Made by a program: the position numbers and the translations under genes. This document shows positions 31,574 to 40,361 of a DNA stretch of 64,000 bases, one piece after another; the first letter of the stretch is position 1; every line of letters starts with the position of its first letter. The stretch is from an uncultured Rhizobiaceae bacterium (GTDB taxonomy: Bacteria; Pseudomonadota; Alphaproteobacteria; Rhizobiales; Rhizobiaceae): NCBI GenBank assembly GCA_958296345.1, contig CATQIJ010000001.1, positions 124,001 to 188,000 on the forward strand, in the 5' to 3' direction. The notes beneath the pieces are model-generated. The model was not told the DNA's origin. It made no database searches and worked only from the letters and a program-made list of their open reading frames with translations.

Positions 31574-31605
31574 AAGCCGCCTATACAGTTTTGCATAGGC
31601 GGCTT
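31574..31605 (-). terminator. Intrinsic terminator of ndk
   Basis: AAGCCGCCTAT and ATAGGCGGCTT form a perfect 11-bp stem with a 10-base loop; the A-run to its left is the U-run in the minus-strand transcript of ndk, which stops 26 bases away. The rest of the 329-base gap between lysR and ndk (31302-31630) shows no gene; a 90-codon open stretch there runs through this hairpin. Confidence 0.9.
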
Positions 31606-31630
31606 GGGTTTTTAAAAGCTTAGAGCTTGA

Positions 31631-32053
31631 TTAGCCAACGATTTCGTTGCCAGCGAACCAGAATGCAATTTCTTCTGCAGCTGTTTCTGGAGCGTCTGAA
31701 CCGTGTACTGAGTTTTCACCAAGTGACAAAGCGAACTCTTTACGAATTGTGCCTTCATCAGCTTCAGCTGGGTTTGTTGCACCCATTACTTCGCGGTTTT
31801 TAAGAATAGCGTTTTCGCCTTCAAGAACTTGAACAATTGTAGGTGCTGAAGACATGAACTCTGTCAATTCGCCATAGAAAGGACGCTCTGAGTGCACAGC
31901 GTAAAAAGCTTCTGCTTGACGCAAGCTCATGTGTACGCGCTTTGATGCAACGACACGAAGACCAGCTTCTTCAAGTTTAGCTGTGATCGCACCTGTAAGG
32001 TTACGTTTTGTTGCGTCTGGTTTAATCATTGAAAATGTACGTTCGATCGCCAT
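31631..32053 (-). CDS. ndk: Nucleoside diphosphate kinase
   Basis: Transfers the gamma-phosphate among nucleoside triphosphates through a phosphohistidine. [16 protein letters not shown] is the N-terminal signature; the catalytic His is residue 117 in [14 protein letters not shown]. 140 residues, the standard length, intact. Monocistronic by context: its own terminator lies downstream and 114 bases separate it from the upstream gene. Confidence 0.98.
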   Translation of the reverse strand: MAIERTFSMIKPDATKRNLTGAITAKLEEAGLRVVASKRVHMSLRQAEAFYAVHSERPFYGELTEFMSSAPTIVQVLEGENAILKNREVMGATNPAEADEGTIRKEFALSLGENSVHGSDAPETAAEEIAFWFAGNEIVG

Positions 32054-32167
32054 TGTTCTTATTCCTGTGTGTTAAAAAAAGGGAGGATTTGGCGGCTATA
32101 TACGCGCTCAAATGCATTGCCGCAAGGGCGTAAGTGATTTCAAATAAGAAATATAATAGGAAAAGCC

Positions 32168-33279
32168 TTAAGCAGATTGCTCTGTATCTGCTTCATCCTT
32201 GAAGATTTCATTACTGCGCTGCCCGAATGCCTTTGGTCCTGATGACTTTAAAGGTTTTACTTCTTCGTCAGCCGTTGGCTCTTCAGCTACTATGTCTTCA
32301 GGGTTTTCCGCAGTAACTTCTGCAGATTCTGCACCATAGACTTCTGCTGAATGCTCTCTAGCAGCTTCATAAAGCTCGCCGCCTAAGTGCGTGGAAGTCG
32401 CTTCTTGTTTTTGAATTGTTGGCTCTTCCACATAAGCCTCTTGCGCATAAGTCTCTTCAACAAGCTCCTGTGAATGATACATCGCAGGTGTTTCTACGTA
32501 TGGTAATTCTGTTGAACAGCTGGAATTTCGGGCTGCTCCGCAATATATGCATCTTGTTCTCCAACACGGTAAAAAACAATTGGTACTTCGATTTCATCAT
32601 GTTCACCAATGATAAATACCATCTGTGAAGGCACCTCTACTTCCGCAACAAACTCCGCCATGTATCTATGGTACTCAATAGCAACTAAAAGCTTAGCAAC
32701 GTGTCGTGCAATTGCATTCGGGTCAACAATTACAGCACCACCCTCGTTCTCGATGATGCCTTGTAGGTTATTTTGATTTTTCTCATAGTCTTGGAACTGT
32801 TGAGCAATTTGACCAAGTCCGTCTAGAGCAACGCTGTCAATTTCCATGAAGCAGCCTTGCCACTCACTTGCTGTACTTTCACACTGCATTTGAATTTGCT
32901 CATCGCTAGCATTTGAAAAATCATAAACATCTTCGCTGTATAAACTAACCTCAATACCCTGACTAAGTTTTCCATTTTGGTCGTGTTGTATTGCATGAGT
33001 AGATAAATCGAAACCAACTGCACGAATTTTTTCTGGCTCAGAAACGCTTGAAGCTATTGTGGACATACATTCTAACAGCACGTCATGGGATGATGTAATG
33101 TTGACAGTCAAAGCCGCACTAAACAGCTCAATGCCCATGCTTTTGAGAACAGCAGCATACTTAGTTTTTGCTTCACCAAACCTTTTTTGACGAATTAAAG
33201 CATAGACATCCGCATAGGACATCTCTTGAAAATCACGCAAATTTTGCAATGCAACTTGTCTTGAGTTTGCATCAGTCAT
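32168..33279 (-). CDS. Hypothetical protein with acidic C-terminal region, one frameshift
   Basis: I do not recognise the family. N-terminal part (about 250 residues) is helical and soluble: MSYADVYALIRQKRFGEAK, IELFSAALTVNITSS, VGFDLSTHAIQHDQNGKLS and a helix around NAIARHVAKLLVAIEYHRYM. A shift near 32495 joins it to a Glu/Ala-rich tail of about 110 residues (ELVEETYAQEAYVEEPTIQ, ENPEDIVAEEPTADEE) that ends with basic AFGQRSNEIFKDE. The N-terminal architecture resembles phasin-like helical proteins only loosely; I would not name it so. It is divergent from the ABC-F gene. Confidence 0.6.
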
Positions 33280-33376
33280 AGTTTCACCCTCGCCTAACCA
33301 AATTTAGTATTACAAAATTGCCTTAAAAAATTATGAAAGCCTTGATTGTATGTAAAAATTGCGGCATTGCCTCCTC

Positions 33377-35287
33377 ATGCTTAAATTTACAGACCTTACA
33401 GTCCGCATGGCCGGACGCACATTGATTGAAAATGCGGAAGTTTCCATACCAAAAGGTGTGAAGGCTGGGCTTGTGGGTGCTAATGGCACTGGCAAGACGA
33501 CACTCTTTAAGGTCATAACAGGCCTTCATCCTAGTGAAACGGGTTCTGTCAGTATTTCTAAAGGTTGGCGTTTGGGTCAGGTTGCTCAGGAAGCACCCGG
33601 CACGGAAGAAAGCCTACTTGAAATTGTTCTGAAAGCAGATGAAGAACGCGCCTCTCTTCTTGAAGAAGCAGAAACTGAGACAGACCCAACACGTATCTCA
33701 GACATTTATATGCGTCTTGCTGATATTGATGCTTATACGGCGGAAAGTCGTGCGGCGTCTATTCTGGCTGGCCTTGGTTTTTCTGAAAGAGACCAGCATT
33801 CTCCAGCTTCATCTTTCTCAGGTGGGTGGCGTATGCGCGTGGCGCTCGCAGCGGTTTTATTTTCTGAACCAGATTTACTACTACTCGACGAGCCTACCAA
33901 CTACCTCGATCTTGAGGGTGCGCTTTGGCTTGAGAACTATATAGGCAAATATCCTGGAACAGTTCTTGTTATCTCTCACGATAGAGACATGCTGAATAAG
34001 GTTGTTGATTCTATCGTGCATCTTGAGGGGCGTAAGCTTACTTTTTATCGTGGTAATTATGACAACTTTGAAAAACAACGTGCTGAGAAGCGTGAATTGA
34101 TAGAAAAAGCGCGTGAGAAGATGGAAGGGCAAAAGAAGCATATGCAGGCATTCGTTGACCGTTTCGGCGCGAAAGCCTCCAAGGCGAAACAAGCTCAATC
34201 TAAAATGAAAGCGATTAGTAAGTTGAAGCTCCCTGCTCAACTTGAGCAAGAAGGCACGATGCCGTTTAATTTTCCTAACCCTGAAAAAATTTCAGCTTCT
34301 CCTATGATTAAGCTTGAGAACGTTGATTGTGGGTATGATGAAAATACGGTTATTTTAAATAACCTTAAACTCAATATTGACGCAGATGATCGCATCGCAC
34401 TTTTGGGTTCTAATGGTAATGGTAAATCTACTTTCTCTAAGCTACTGGTAAATCGTCTTCCTTATGTAAATGGCACAATCGTTCAATCGCCAAAAATCAA
34501 AGTTGCTATGTTTGCCCAACACCAAATGGACGATCTTCATGCTGACCAAAACCCTATTGATCATGTTCGCAAACTCATGCCGCATGCGGGCGAATCTCAA
34601 GTGCGTTCAAAAGTTGCGCAAATGGGTCTAAACCACGAACGTATGGGAACGGTTACGGCAAAACTATCAGGCGGTGAAAAAGCAAGACTGCTGCTCGGCC
34701 TTTGTACGTTCCATGGCCCTGACCTACTCATCCTTGATGAGCCAACCAACCACCTTGATGTTGGGGCACGTGAAGCGCTTGTGCATGGGCTAAACAATTT
34801 TGCTGGCGCGGTTATTCTGGTAAGTCACGACCGTCACCTAATTGATGCTACTATGGAACGCTTATGGATTGTTGCCGATGGTGATGTTGGTCCTTACGAC
34901 GGCGATCTTGATAGCTATCGTAAGAAAGTTCTGAAAGATGCTAAAACCAAACGTAAAGAACACGTCTTAGAAGCAATGCCAGAAATTGCAGAGCCTGTCG
35001 TAGAGCCACCGAAGCCTAAGCTCCCAAAAAAAGATCGTGACGAGCTACGCCAAGAACTGGCTCCCTTGAAAGCGAAAATTACAGAAAAAGAAAAACAAAT
35101 TCAAAAGCTTAATGAAGCCATTTCCAAACTTGATTCAAGTCTGGCAACTCCGGGTCTATTTGAAAACCATCCAGAAAAAGGCGAGAAGTTTGCTAAGCAG
35201 CGTGTTGAAGCAGATAAGATGCTGGCTGATGTGGAAGAGAGCTGGTTAGTGCTTAGCGCTGAGTATGATGGGGCTATGGCTGGGTAA
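33377..35287 (+). CDS. ABC-F family ATPase
   Basis: Cytosolic twin-ATPase protein without membrane domains; characterised ABC-F proteins act on ribosomes. The first cassette has Walker A LVGANGTGKTTLF, signature SFSGGWRMRVALAAVLF and Walker B LLLLDEPTNYLD. The interdomain linker (about residues 240-300) is rich in Lys/Glu. The second cassette has LLGSNGNGKSTFS, KLSGGEKARLLLGL and LLILDEPTNHLD. The C-terminal 100 residues form a predicted coiled coil. I chose the ATG at 33377 because the conserved start LKFTDLTVRMAGRTL follows at once. 636 residues, intact. Confidence 0.93.
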   Translation: MLKFTDLTVRMAGRTLIENAEVSIPKGVKAGLVGANGTGKTTLFKVITGLHPSETGSVSISKGWRLGQVAQEAPGTEESLLEIVLKADEERASLLEEAETETDPTRISDIYMRLADIDAYTAESRAASILAGLGFSERDQHSPASSFSGGWRMRVALAAVLFSEPDLLLLDEPTNYLDLEGALWLENYIGKYPGTVLVISHDRDMLNKVVDSIVHLEGRKLTFYRGNYDNFEKQRAEKRELIEKAREKMEGQKKHMQAFVDRFGAKASKAKQAQSKMKAISKLKLPAQLEQEGTMPFNFPNPEKISASPMIKLENVDCGYDENTVILNNLKLNIDADDRIALLGSNGNGKSTFSKLLVNRLPYVNGTIVQSPKIKVAMFAQHQMDDLHADQNPIDHVRKLMPHAGESQVRSKVAQMGLNHERMGTVTAKLSGGEKARLLLGLCTFHGPDLLILDEPTNHLDVGAREALVHGLNNFAGAVILVSHDRHLIDATMERLWIVADGDVGPYDGDLDSYRKKVLKDAKTKRKEHVLEAMPEIAEPVVEPPKPKLPKKDRDELRQELAPLKAKITEKEKQIQKLNEAISKLDSSLATPGLFENHPEKGEKFAKQRVEADKMLADVEESWLVLSAEYDGAMAG

Positions 35288-35306
35288 GTAAGCTTTGCTT
35301 TAGGGC

Positions 35307-35696
35307 TTAGTTTATTGGTAAGCCACGTAGTTTAATCATATTGTTTGGGCCTCCCGAACAAATCTTATAGCGCTTTGAATATTGACGACAACCAAGCATG
35401 GATGTTTCACCTTCGCGCTCAAACAGATACCCCGACCCCATCTGATCTACATGCTTCCATCCTTCATGTTCGAGGTAGGTCAAATACATATCGAATGCTT
35501 GAGTCTTTACGATCGATCTACGGCTATTATCATCCGTGACCCAACCCTTTCCAGATAGCTCTAGACGGGCTGTTGAAATGACTGTCGCAATAGGTTCCTG
35601 AAATAAACCGCCTCGCAACCAAAGAACAGGTAACACAATCAAACTTACCAAAATAATGAGTAAGAAACCTCCTAGCCGTGCTTTGATTTTTTTCAT
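35307..35696 (-). CDS. Small membrane-anchored hypothetical protein
   Basis: 129 residues from the ATG at 35696 (a GTG at 35705 is also in frame). One N-terminal membrane segment (GFLLIILVSLIVLPVLWL) after a basic start KKIKARLG, then about 95 residues on the outer side with SRRSIVKTQAFDMYLTYLEH, YLFEREGETSMLGCRQY and KICSGGPNNMIKL; the two Cys could form a disulfide. I do not recognise a family. It is convergent with the ABC-F gene. Confidence 0.55.
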   Translation of the reverse strand: MKKIKARLGGFLLIILVSLIVLPVLWLRGGLFQEPIATVISTARLELSGKGWVTDDNSRRSIVKTQAFDMYLTYLEHEGWKHVDQMGSGYLFEREGETSMLGCRQYSKRYKICSGGPNNMIKLRGLPIN

Positions 35697-36074
35697 ATTT
35701 ACCACGTTACAATTGCTGAGTGATTGATGTTTTAATCATTTTTTTGGCGACAATGTTCTGTCACATAATCCATTGTAGGATATGTGCAGAGAGCAAACAA
35801 TATGGAACGTCACACGAGCTGTAGGCTGTATTCTATAGGTGTATTTTAAGTTTTGCATGAAAACTCTTCTAAGTCCTCTTTTTGCTATAAAATCTATATT
35901 ACTATGAATTGCCATGTTGCGCCTAAAAACTAATCATCAATAAGATGGCGTTGGTATTTTCATTAGATTTTTACGAACTTAAATACCTAATTATTAGAAT
36001 GTTTCTTTTACATTAAATATTAATAACCTCGCCATTAAACTAGTATGTCAAAAGGCTAGTAAGAGTAATTCCAA
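35697..36074. other. Gene-free AT-rich interval
   Basis: About 380 bases between the small membrane protein and the TadG-like gene, which are divergent. It is AT-rich with long T and A runs. I see no gene, tRNA or clear hairpin; it presumably carries the two promoters. Confidence 0.5.
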
Positions 36075-37394
36075 ATGATGTCCTTATCTTTGATCAAATT
36101 AATGCAGTTTTTTTCGCGTTTCACAGCAGATTGTCGGGGAAATTTAGCTATTTCCATTGCAATACTTGCAGTACCGCTGATAGCTGCAGTTGGGGGGGGG
36201 CGGTTGATTATTCCAGATTATATAATGAGCAATCGCGAATGCAGGATATCTCAGATGGCGCAGCTTTAGCAGCTGCTGCGGAATTCGGACTGTCAACTCC
36301 AGATGAAGAAACCATTAAAGAAGTCGCCAAAGCATATATTCACACTTATGACAAAGATATGGGTGTAAACGTTGTCGTGGACGAAGAAACTCAGGAAGTC
36401 AAAATCAACTTAGAAAAACATTGGAATCTGATGTTTATTCATTTTGTGAATGCCTCTGCATTACCAATAAAAACGTCAACAACTGCCGCAAGAGTTGGTA
36501 CTGATAATTTGTGTATATTAGCATTGGATGAAAACTCTTCAGCTAATATTTCAATTGAAGGCAAGGCTGCCATTTCAGCGGAAAGTTGCTCTGTATATTC
36601 AAATTCTAGCAGCGCCAAAAGTATATCATTAGATAAAGGGGCGAGTTTGCGAGCTAAAAGCGTTTGCAGTGCGGGTGGTTACGTAGGAAGTATTAGCCCT
36701 TTGCCCATCGTTGATTGCCCAATTGTCTCTGCCCCCTCATGAACCGAGCATTTTCAGCAAGCCTACATTGTAATCATAGAGATACCGTCATTTCAGCAAC
36801 TAATGCTGTATTACAACCCGGCAATTACTGTGGTGGTGTTCACATTACAGATAAATCTGTTGTTGAACTTCTACCCGGCCTCTATCGTTTCTTGGATAGC
36901 CCGTTGATTGTTGATAACCATTCAAAAATACTGGGGAAATATGTGACGCTGCAGCTCTCAGGTAGAAAATCACACCTGAATTTCACCATGCCTCAACTGT
37001 TGATTTAAGCGCCATGAAGTCTGGCACTACTGCGGGTATGTTAATTATTGCAGAAAAAACGATTGATCCTGATGCCATCATCAAAATTCAAAGCGCTGAT
37101 GCCAAAGAATTTACAGGTTTGGTTTATGCACCTCACAATCATGTTGAAATTGGAGCTGACACCGATAATGGAGACATGTGTGCTCAAGGAGGCATACATG
37201 GCCCTAAATGCAAGCATCCTTTTCCATTTTGCGTATCCAAGTTCGGTCAATTTTCTGATTGGACAGCTATCGTTTCTAAAAACATCAAGATCAATGATGG
37301 TGTGGAACTTGTTATGAATGCTGACTATGCTGGTTCTGATATCCCTGTCCCAAGAGGCATTGGAAGCGGTGGAAGCATTGCTCTCGTTAAGTAG
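36075..37394 (+). CDS. TadG-like pilus-assembly protein, frame-broken at a G9 tract and two other points
   Basis: N-terminal TadE/TadG-like region: ADCRGNLAISIAILAVPLIAA is the single membrane segment, then VDYSRLYNEQSRMQDISDGA and ALAAA, the usual opening of TadG-like proteins. The exported part follows (LCILALDENSSANISIEGKA, GGVHITDKSVVELLPGLYRF, FTGLVYAPHNHVEIGADTDN) and contains several Cys. Frames change at nine G (36192-36200), near 36735 and near 36975. Reconstructed length is about 440 residues, usual for the family. No other tad or flp genes are nearby, so it is an orphan copy; it may act in surface structure assembly. Confidence 0.78.
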
Positions 37395-37721
37395 GTAACT
37401 TAACATAGCAATGACCACCTTGATGGTTGATAAAACTGATTAATACACTAATTATGAGCAGCCAGACCACGACAAGACGCCAATCTCATAAGTGAGTTCT
37501 AAGTCAATCATACCGTTTTGAAGCTGCATTACTTTTGACCCACAGCTGGCATTTTTCTTTGCAAACAAATCAAAAGAATTTGCTTTGCATAAAAACTTAT
37601 CCCCGCCCCAAAACCCTCAGGCATAATTCTTTCATCAGCAAGATGCACAACCATTGGACTATAGCCACTGTTTGATGTTTTGCTGACAGCGGAGCGGTCG
37701 TAGCTTTATTTATCACTTGGA

Positions 37722-38153
37722 GTAAATGGTGTAACATTTACAGGGTGGCGGAACTAAGGCGACTTACGGGTACGAAATTACCCTAGAGGCTTTGTCGGAA
37801 CGGTGTGCCTGAGTAGTCCGATACTGACATCAAATCTCCTCGTGAGGGCTGTATGCCCAGCACATAGGGTCTTTTTAGGTTATCAGCCCTCACTGTTGTG
37901 CTTTAGCGAAGCAACGCCTTTTGCGTTGTTCGCATTATTATGTGGCGAACAAACCAGAAAGGTTTGCTTCGCTGGTTTTTCGAAAGCGTATCCACGCTTT
38001 CGACCCTCTGTCGACGGCGCTACGCTTGTCTGTCGAGCAGTGGTTCACGGGTTGGCACAATGGCTAGTCGCCATTGTTGACCCTGCCACGGAGGGAATAT
38101 CTGCGAAGCAAATCCTCTTGATTTGTTCGCCAATGAATTATGTAACACCGTTC
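37722..38153. ncRNA. Candidate structured RNA or palindromic-element cluster, not matched to a known class
   Basis: Row of inverted repeats: 37722-37741 (7 bp), 37768-37783 (5 bp), 37842-37851 with 37884-37893 (10 bp, GTGAGGGCTG), 37906-37933 (11 bp, one bulge), 37945-37972 (11 bp, one bulge), 37980-38003 (9 bp, TCGAAAGCG), 38008-38040 (imperfect), 38057-38077 (8 bp, ACAATGGC) and 38103-38130 (11 bp, one bulge). GAACGGTGT at 37798-37806 pairs perfectly with ACACCGTTC at 38145-38153 and would close the whole fold. GCACA at 37860-37864 can pair with TGTGC at 37897-37901 as a pseudoknot. No plausible protein, tRNA, tmRNA, RNase P or SRP signature is present. The strand is undecided. The 327 bases before it (37395-37721) show no gene. 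Confidence 0.5.
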
Positions 38154-38185
38154 AGTTATGGGCGAGTGGGTGAATAGGCGTGTCT

Positions 38186-38361
38186 TCCCTTCTCCTCTTG
38201 TGGGAGAAGGTGGCAGCGTAGCTGACGGATAAGGGGTAATCTTGAGGCATAGTAATATGTGGCTAGACTACCCCTCACCCGACCTACATCTCAAGATGCA
38301 GCCCACCAAGGCTCGTGTCACGTGCCACTCCCCGTTCTTCGAACCCCACGAGGGGAGAGGG
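38186..38361. repeat. Palindromic intergenic repeat of the rhizobial type
   Basis: A nested inverted-repeat block: CCTTCTCC/GGAGAAGG (38188-38210), CAGC/GCTG (38214-38224), GGGGTA against TACCCC (about 38232 with 38269), CTTGAG/CTCAAG (38241 with 38289) and CTCCCC/GGGGAG (38328 with 38352). The wording of its left arm (CTTGTGGGAGAAGGTGGCAG, then a GACGGATAAGGGGT motif) is like the RPE/Bru-RS-type mosaic repeats common between genes in Rhizobiales. Non-autonomous; it lies upstream of the small Cys protein. Confidence 0.6.
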
Positions 38362-38384
38362 AAAGAAAAGTGAAAGCCTTCAAC

Positions 38385-38627
38385 ATGACAAACTTCTCCC
38401 TCTCACAATTCACAAAAGCTAAAACCTTTGCTCACTTCGAAGAGACATGGAAAATCTGCCCTTATAAAGGGTGTAAAAGAGCCAAAACTTGCACTGGTGG
38501 GCCGCGTGGGAGTTTTCGAAAATTGAAAGGAAAAACGTTATGTGAAACGAAGCCTCTTGCTAAAACTCTTGCTTGCAAAGAACCAGAATCACTGCCACTT
38601 TCAAATTCGGATTTTTTGAAAGACTAA
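38385..38627 (+). CDS. Small cysteine-rich protein coupled to an MFS transporter
   Basis: 80 residues from the ATG at 38385. The centre holds KICPYKGCKRAKTCTGGPRG, a Cys-x4-Cys-x5-Cys cluster amid basic residues, and a fourth Cys occurs in GKTLCETK and another in TLACKEP. A similar CPLKPC-RRARRC arrangement occurs in small rhizobial proteins of unknown role, from memory; metal binding is possible. The frame is open further upstream to 38259 but that part lies in the palindromic repeat, so I start at the internal ATG. One base separates its stop from the MFS start, which indicates translational coupling. Confidence 0.6.
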   Translation: MTNFSLSQFTKAKTFAHFEETWKICPYKGCKRAKTCTGGPRGSFRKLKGKTLCETKPLAKTLACKEPESLPLSNSDFLKD

Positions 38628-38628
38628 C

Positions 38629-39867
38629 ATGACTGACGCACCGATTTTCACACCCAAGACAAAACTCATTATTCTCTGTGGTTGCCTGATTGCGCTTATT
38701 GCATTTGGGCCACGTTCTGCCATGGGGTTTTTCCAGCAACCTATTCTCGACTCTACAGGCTGGGGCAGCGCTACCTTTGGTCTTGCGATTGCTATTCAGA
38801 ATTTAGCTTGGGGTGTTGGGCAACCTATCTTTGGGGCGTTAGCAGACCGATATGGCGCTTACAAATCTCTTGCAGTTGGCGGGTTAATTTATGCGCTTGG
38901 GCTATATTTGATGGGCACGGCAGATGCGCCTATCTGGCTACATATTGGCGGCGGTGTTTTGGTTGGGCTTGGCGTTGCAGCCGGTTCGTTTGGAATAATT
39001 TTATCCGTCTTTGCGCGTAACGTTGCGCCTGAACAAAGAAGCATGGTCTTTGGTATGGGGACGGCTGCAGGTTCTGCGGGTATGTTTTTATTCTCTCCGC
39101 TATCAGTTAAGCTGATTGAAAATTACGGCTGGTCAAACTCGCTATTATTTATGTCAGCCTTAATGTTGATTATTCCGCTCTTGGCTATTCCCCTTCGTGG
39201 TAATGCGAAAAGCGGTTCAGTTGCCATTGAGAACATAAACCAAACCATTGCAGCAGCATTGCGCGAAGCATTGGGACACAAGTCTTTCTTGCTGCTCACA
39301 TCAGGGTTTTTTGTTTGTGGATTTCAAGTTGCTTTTATTACTGCACATTTTCCAAAGTATATTGCAGACCTTGGACTTGATATAAGTATGGGCAGCTTAA
39401 CAGTAGCAGCTTGGGCAATTGCATTAATTGGGCTGTTTAATATATTTGGCTCGCTCGCCTCTGGTATAATGGGGCAAAAATATTCAAAGCCAATGATGCT
39501 ATCTTATCTGTACCTTGGGCGGTCTATTGCGACGACTGCGTTTTTACTCCTCCCACAAACCGCAACGAGCATCATCATTTATTCCATCGTCATGGGTATT
39601 CTGTGGCTTTCAACCGTTGCACCAACCAACGCACTTGTCGCGATCATGTTTGGTACTCGCCATTTAGGAATGTTAGGCGGTGTTGTATTTTTCTCTCACC
39701 AAATTGGTTCATTTCTAGGAGTGTATCTAGGTGGGTACTTGCGTGATATTTATGGTTCTTATGACATCGTATGGTGGCTTGGCGTAGTTCTTGGCATTGT
39801 AGCAGCCATCATCCATTGGCCTATTAAAGAAGCGCCAGTGAAACGCACCTCACCTGCTAGCGCTTAA
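38629..39867 (+). CDS. Major facilitator superfamily transporter
   Basis: 412 residues, about 12 membrane segments. The A-like motif FGALADRYGAYKSLAVGG lies between segments 2 and 3, and the matching loop in the second half is SGIMGQKYSKPMML. The sequence resembles oxalate/formate-antiporter-like and YbfB-type carriers (GPRSAMGFFQQPILDSTGW at the start). Substrate unknown. Intact. It follows the small Cys protein by one base and overlaps the convergent thioesterase gene by four bases. Confidence 0.88.
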   Translation: MTDAPIFTPKTKLIILCGCLIALIAFGPRSAMGFFQQPILDSTGWGSATFGLAIAIQNLAWGVGQPIFGALADRYGAYKSLAVGGLIYALGLYLMGTADAPIWLHIGGGVLVGLGVAAGSFGIILSVFARNVAPEQRSMVFGMGTAAGSAGMFLFSPLSVKLIENYGWSNSLLFMSALMLIIPLLAIPLRGNAKSGSVAIENINQTIAAALREALGHKSFLLLTSGFFVCGFQVAFITAHFPKYIADLGLDISMGSLTVAAWAIALIGLFNIFGSLASGIMGQKYSKPMMLSYLYLGRSIATTAFLLLPQTATSIIIYSIVMGILWLSTVAPTNALVAIMFGTRHLGMLGGVVFFSHQIGSFLGVYLGGYLRDIYGSYDIVWWLGVVLGIVAAIIHWPIKEAPVKRTSPASA

Positions 39868-40361
39868 CGCTGAGTTGGATCAAAGATCGCGCAGGTTTCA
39901 GTGCCGTGCGCAATTAACTTGCCTTCTAACGTTTTGATTGTGCCTTCAGACGTTGCAAGCTTGCGTCCCATGTGAATAACACGGCCTTCGCAAACTACTT
40001 CACCTATTGCTTCGGTCATTGGGCGAATTAGGTTCACTTTAAATTCAGCAGTTGTATAAGCCATGCCAACAGGAACCATTGTCCAAACGCAACACGCAAG
40101 GGACGAATCCAAAATAGCGCCAGCCCAGCCCCCATGCACAGTTCCTGCAGGATTATAATACTCATCTAAAGGAGAACCACGAAACACTACGCGTCCTTCA
40201 TCCGCTTCTGTCATTCGAAAATTAAGCGCTTTAGCCATGGTTGGCGCTGGTAATTCACCGGCTATAATCTGCCTAGCTAGATCAAGACCTGAAACAGTCA
40301 TTAATTTTTCTGGCGATATCACACCAAATTCTTGAGCATCATCATACCAATACTTATTCAC
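39864..40361 (-). CDS. PaaI-family hotdog-fold thioesterase
   Basis: 165 residues. The hotdog signature YNPAGTVHGGWAGAILDSSL contains the catalytic region of PaaI/YbgC-like acyl-CoA thioesterases; AYTTAEFKVNLIRPM and GRKLATSEGTIK are the following strands. The start is a GTG at 40361 that overlaps the recO stop codon, so it is the last gene of the rpoZ...recO transcription unit. The acyl substrate is not evident. Confidence 0.88.
   Translation of the reverse strand: MNKYWYDDAQEFGVISPEKLMTVSGLDLARQIIAGELPAPTMAKALNFRMTEADEGRVVFRGSPLDEYYNPAGTVHGGWAGAILDSSLACCVWTMVPVGMAYTTAEFKVNLIRPMTEAIGEVVCEGRVIHMGRKLATSEGTIKTLEGKLIAHGTETCAIFDPTQR

Noticed and set aside
31351-31623. Open frame of 90 codons between lysR and ndk
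   Set aside because: It runs straight through the perfect terminator hairpin of ndk and has no family features.
36075-37394. A complete Tad/Flp pilus locus
   Set aside because: Only the TadG-like gene is present; no flp, tadA, tadB/C, cpaB or rcpA lies in the window.
37900-38135. CRISPR-like array
   Set aside because: The repeated units are palindromic hairpins in both orientations with irregular spacing and no unique spacers of constant length; no cas genes are near.
37722-38153. tmRNA, RNase P RNA, SRP RNA or 6S RNA
   Set aside because: No tag-peptide frame with a tRNA-like CCA end, no conserved RNase P core strings, no SRP tetraloop domain, and no long single bubble hairpin as in 6S RNA.
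37803-38177. Open frame of about 125 codons over the hairpin region
   Set aside because: Its sequence follows the inverted repeats (arms translate as repeated, unrelated peptides), it has no ribosome site, and no protein family is recognisable. It is open only by chance.
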